Shown here one piece after another: positions 63,680 to 64,000 of a stretch of DNA of 64,000 nt. The stretch comes from Pseudoalteromonas fuliginea (GTDB lineage: Bacteria; Pseudomonadota; Gammaproteobacteria; Enterobacterales; Alteromonadaceae), in NCBI RefSeq assembly GCF_000690055.1, contig NZ_JJNZ01000024.1, positions 1 through 64,000 on the forward strand, written 5' to 3'. Within the stretch, counting starts at the first letter, position 1, and each line of letters starts with the position of its first letter. The position numbers and the translations under genes are program-made. The notes under the pieces are model-generated. The model was not told where the DNA came from, searched no databases, and was given only the letters and a program-made list of their open reading frames with translations.

Positions 63680-63716
63680 AAAAAGAGTTCGCTGTAAACA
63701 GTGAACTCTTTACTCG
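63680..63716 (+). terminator. Intrinsic terminator after the YdcH-like gene
   Basis: AAGAGTTCGCTG and CAGTGAACTCTT form a stem (one G-T pair) around TAAA and end in T-rich sequence. It can also serve the convergent gene on the right. Confidence 0.8.
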
Positions 63717-63736
63717 TCTTCAATCAAAAATCTATA

Positions 63737-64000
63737 TTACTTTACAAAACCACCCACTGGATTCATAAACACAGTAGCAGGGCCTGTAAAAGCGGCTTTA
63801 AAGTTGTCATTAAGCGCGCTAAATACGGTTATTTTAGTAATATCAACAACATCTAAGAACAGTGGTCCATTAGTCTCCCACTGTGCTAAATGGGCTTTAG
63901 CTGCATCCTCATTTCTATAACGCTCGTATATATGCACGCTTGACTCATCTTCGCTTAGCGTCCATTCGTACATTATGGTACCCGCTTCTTTTTTTGCTGC
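63737..64000 (-). CDS. Antibiotic biosynthesis monooxygenase-like protein (3' part)
   Basis: The frame is open across the right edge: residues AAKKEAGTIMYEWTLSEDES continue upstream of the ATG at 63973, so the gene is truncated by the window. The pattern GT-x-x-YEW...VHIYERYRNEDAAKAHL is that of the ferredoxin-like ABM domain found in small quinol monooxygenase-like and YgiN-type proteins. The visible part is 87 residues to the stop codon. Function in this organism is not known. Confidence 0.75.
   Translation of the reverse strand, partial: AAKKEAGTIMYEWTLSEDESSVHIYERYRNEDAAKAHLAQWETNGPLFLDVVDITKITVFSALNDNFKAAFTGPATVFMNPVGGFVK

Overview
The window looks like a chromosomal segment of a marine gammaproteobacterium, most likely Pseudoalteromonas or a close relative. 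The basis is an Alteromonadales-type rpo/str ribosomal operon order, a clade-typical protein set (AstCAD beside PabA, a DUF3802-type protein, a SpeD of the Escherichia type) and low GC. No 16S or whole-genome comparison was possible, so the genus is an inference.

Region 1 (1-15773, minus strand) is conserved housekeeping DNA. In transcription order it holds tRNA-Trp, secE, nusG, rplK, rplA, rplJ, rplL, rpoB, rpoC, rpsL, rpsG, fusA and the first codons of tuf. It has an L10-type leader before rplJ, an attenuator-like hairpin between rplL and rpoB, and terminators after nusG and rpoC. Region 2 (16034-22570) has a large one-protein hybrid two-component regulator (propeller sensor, kinase, receiver, AraC output), a CsgG-like lipoprotein, a small unknown protein and deoC. 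Region 3 (22592-29983) starts with a MITE-like foldback, followed by a complete assimilatory sulfate-activation operon: cysG, cysD, cysN, an SLC13 permease, cysC, cysQ.

Region 4 (30000-37342) is an accessory patch: a lone membrane-anchored KAP P-loop NTPase, two tandem copies of a small carboxypeptidase-regulatory-like protein (the first frameshifted at a poly-A run), a class 3 lipase, a decayed fragment of the sdaC-like transporter gene, an alpha/beta hydrolase and a small orphan.

Region 5 (37706-51783) is the standout: an indigoidine- or minimycin-like biosynthetic cluster. A single-module NRPS (A with inserted Ox, then T and TE) sits with a PsuG/IndA C-glycosidase-family enzyme, a tautomerase, a uracil phosphoribosyltransferase, a TrpF-like protein lacking its catalytic Cys, an old yellow enzyme, a PecM-like exporter, a PecS/MarR-type regulator and an RND efflux pair. 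Three operons each carry the same 18-bp palindrome (TATCTT-N6-AAGATA) one base upstream of a -35 element, which ties them into one regulon with the MarR protein. The cluster lies between the sdaC pseudogene at 35.4 kb and the intact sdaC-like gene at 52.2 kb.

Region 6 (52226-64000) returns to core genes: the serine transporter, a secreted M24 peptidase, speD, an OsmC protein, a DUF3802 protein, the arginine succinyltransferase genes astC-astA-astD, an HDOD protein, pabA, a YdcH protein and a truncated monooxygenase-like gene at the window edge.
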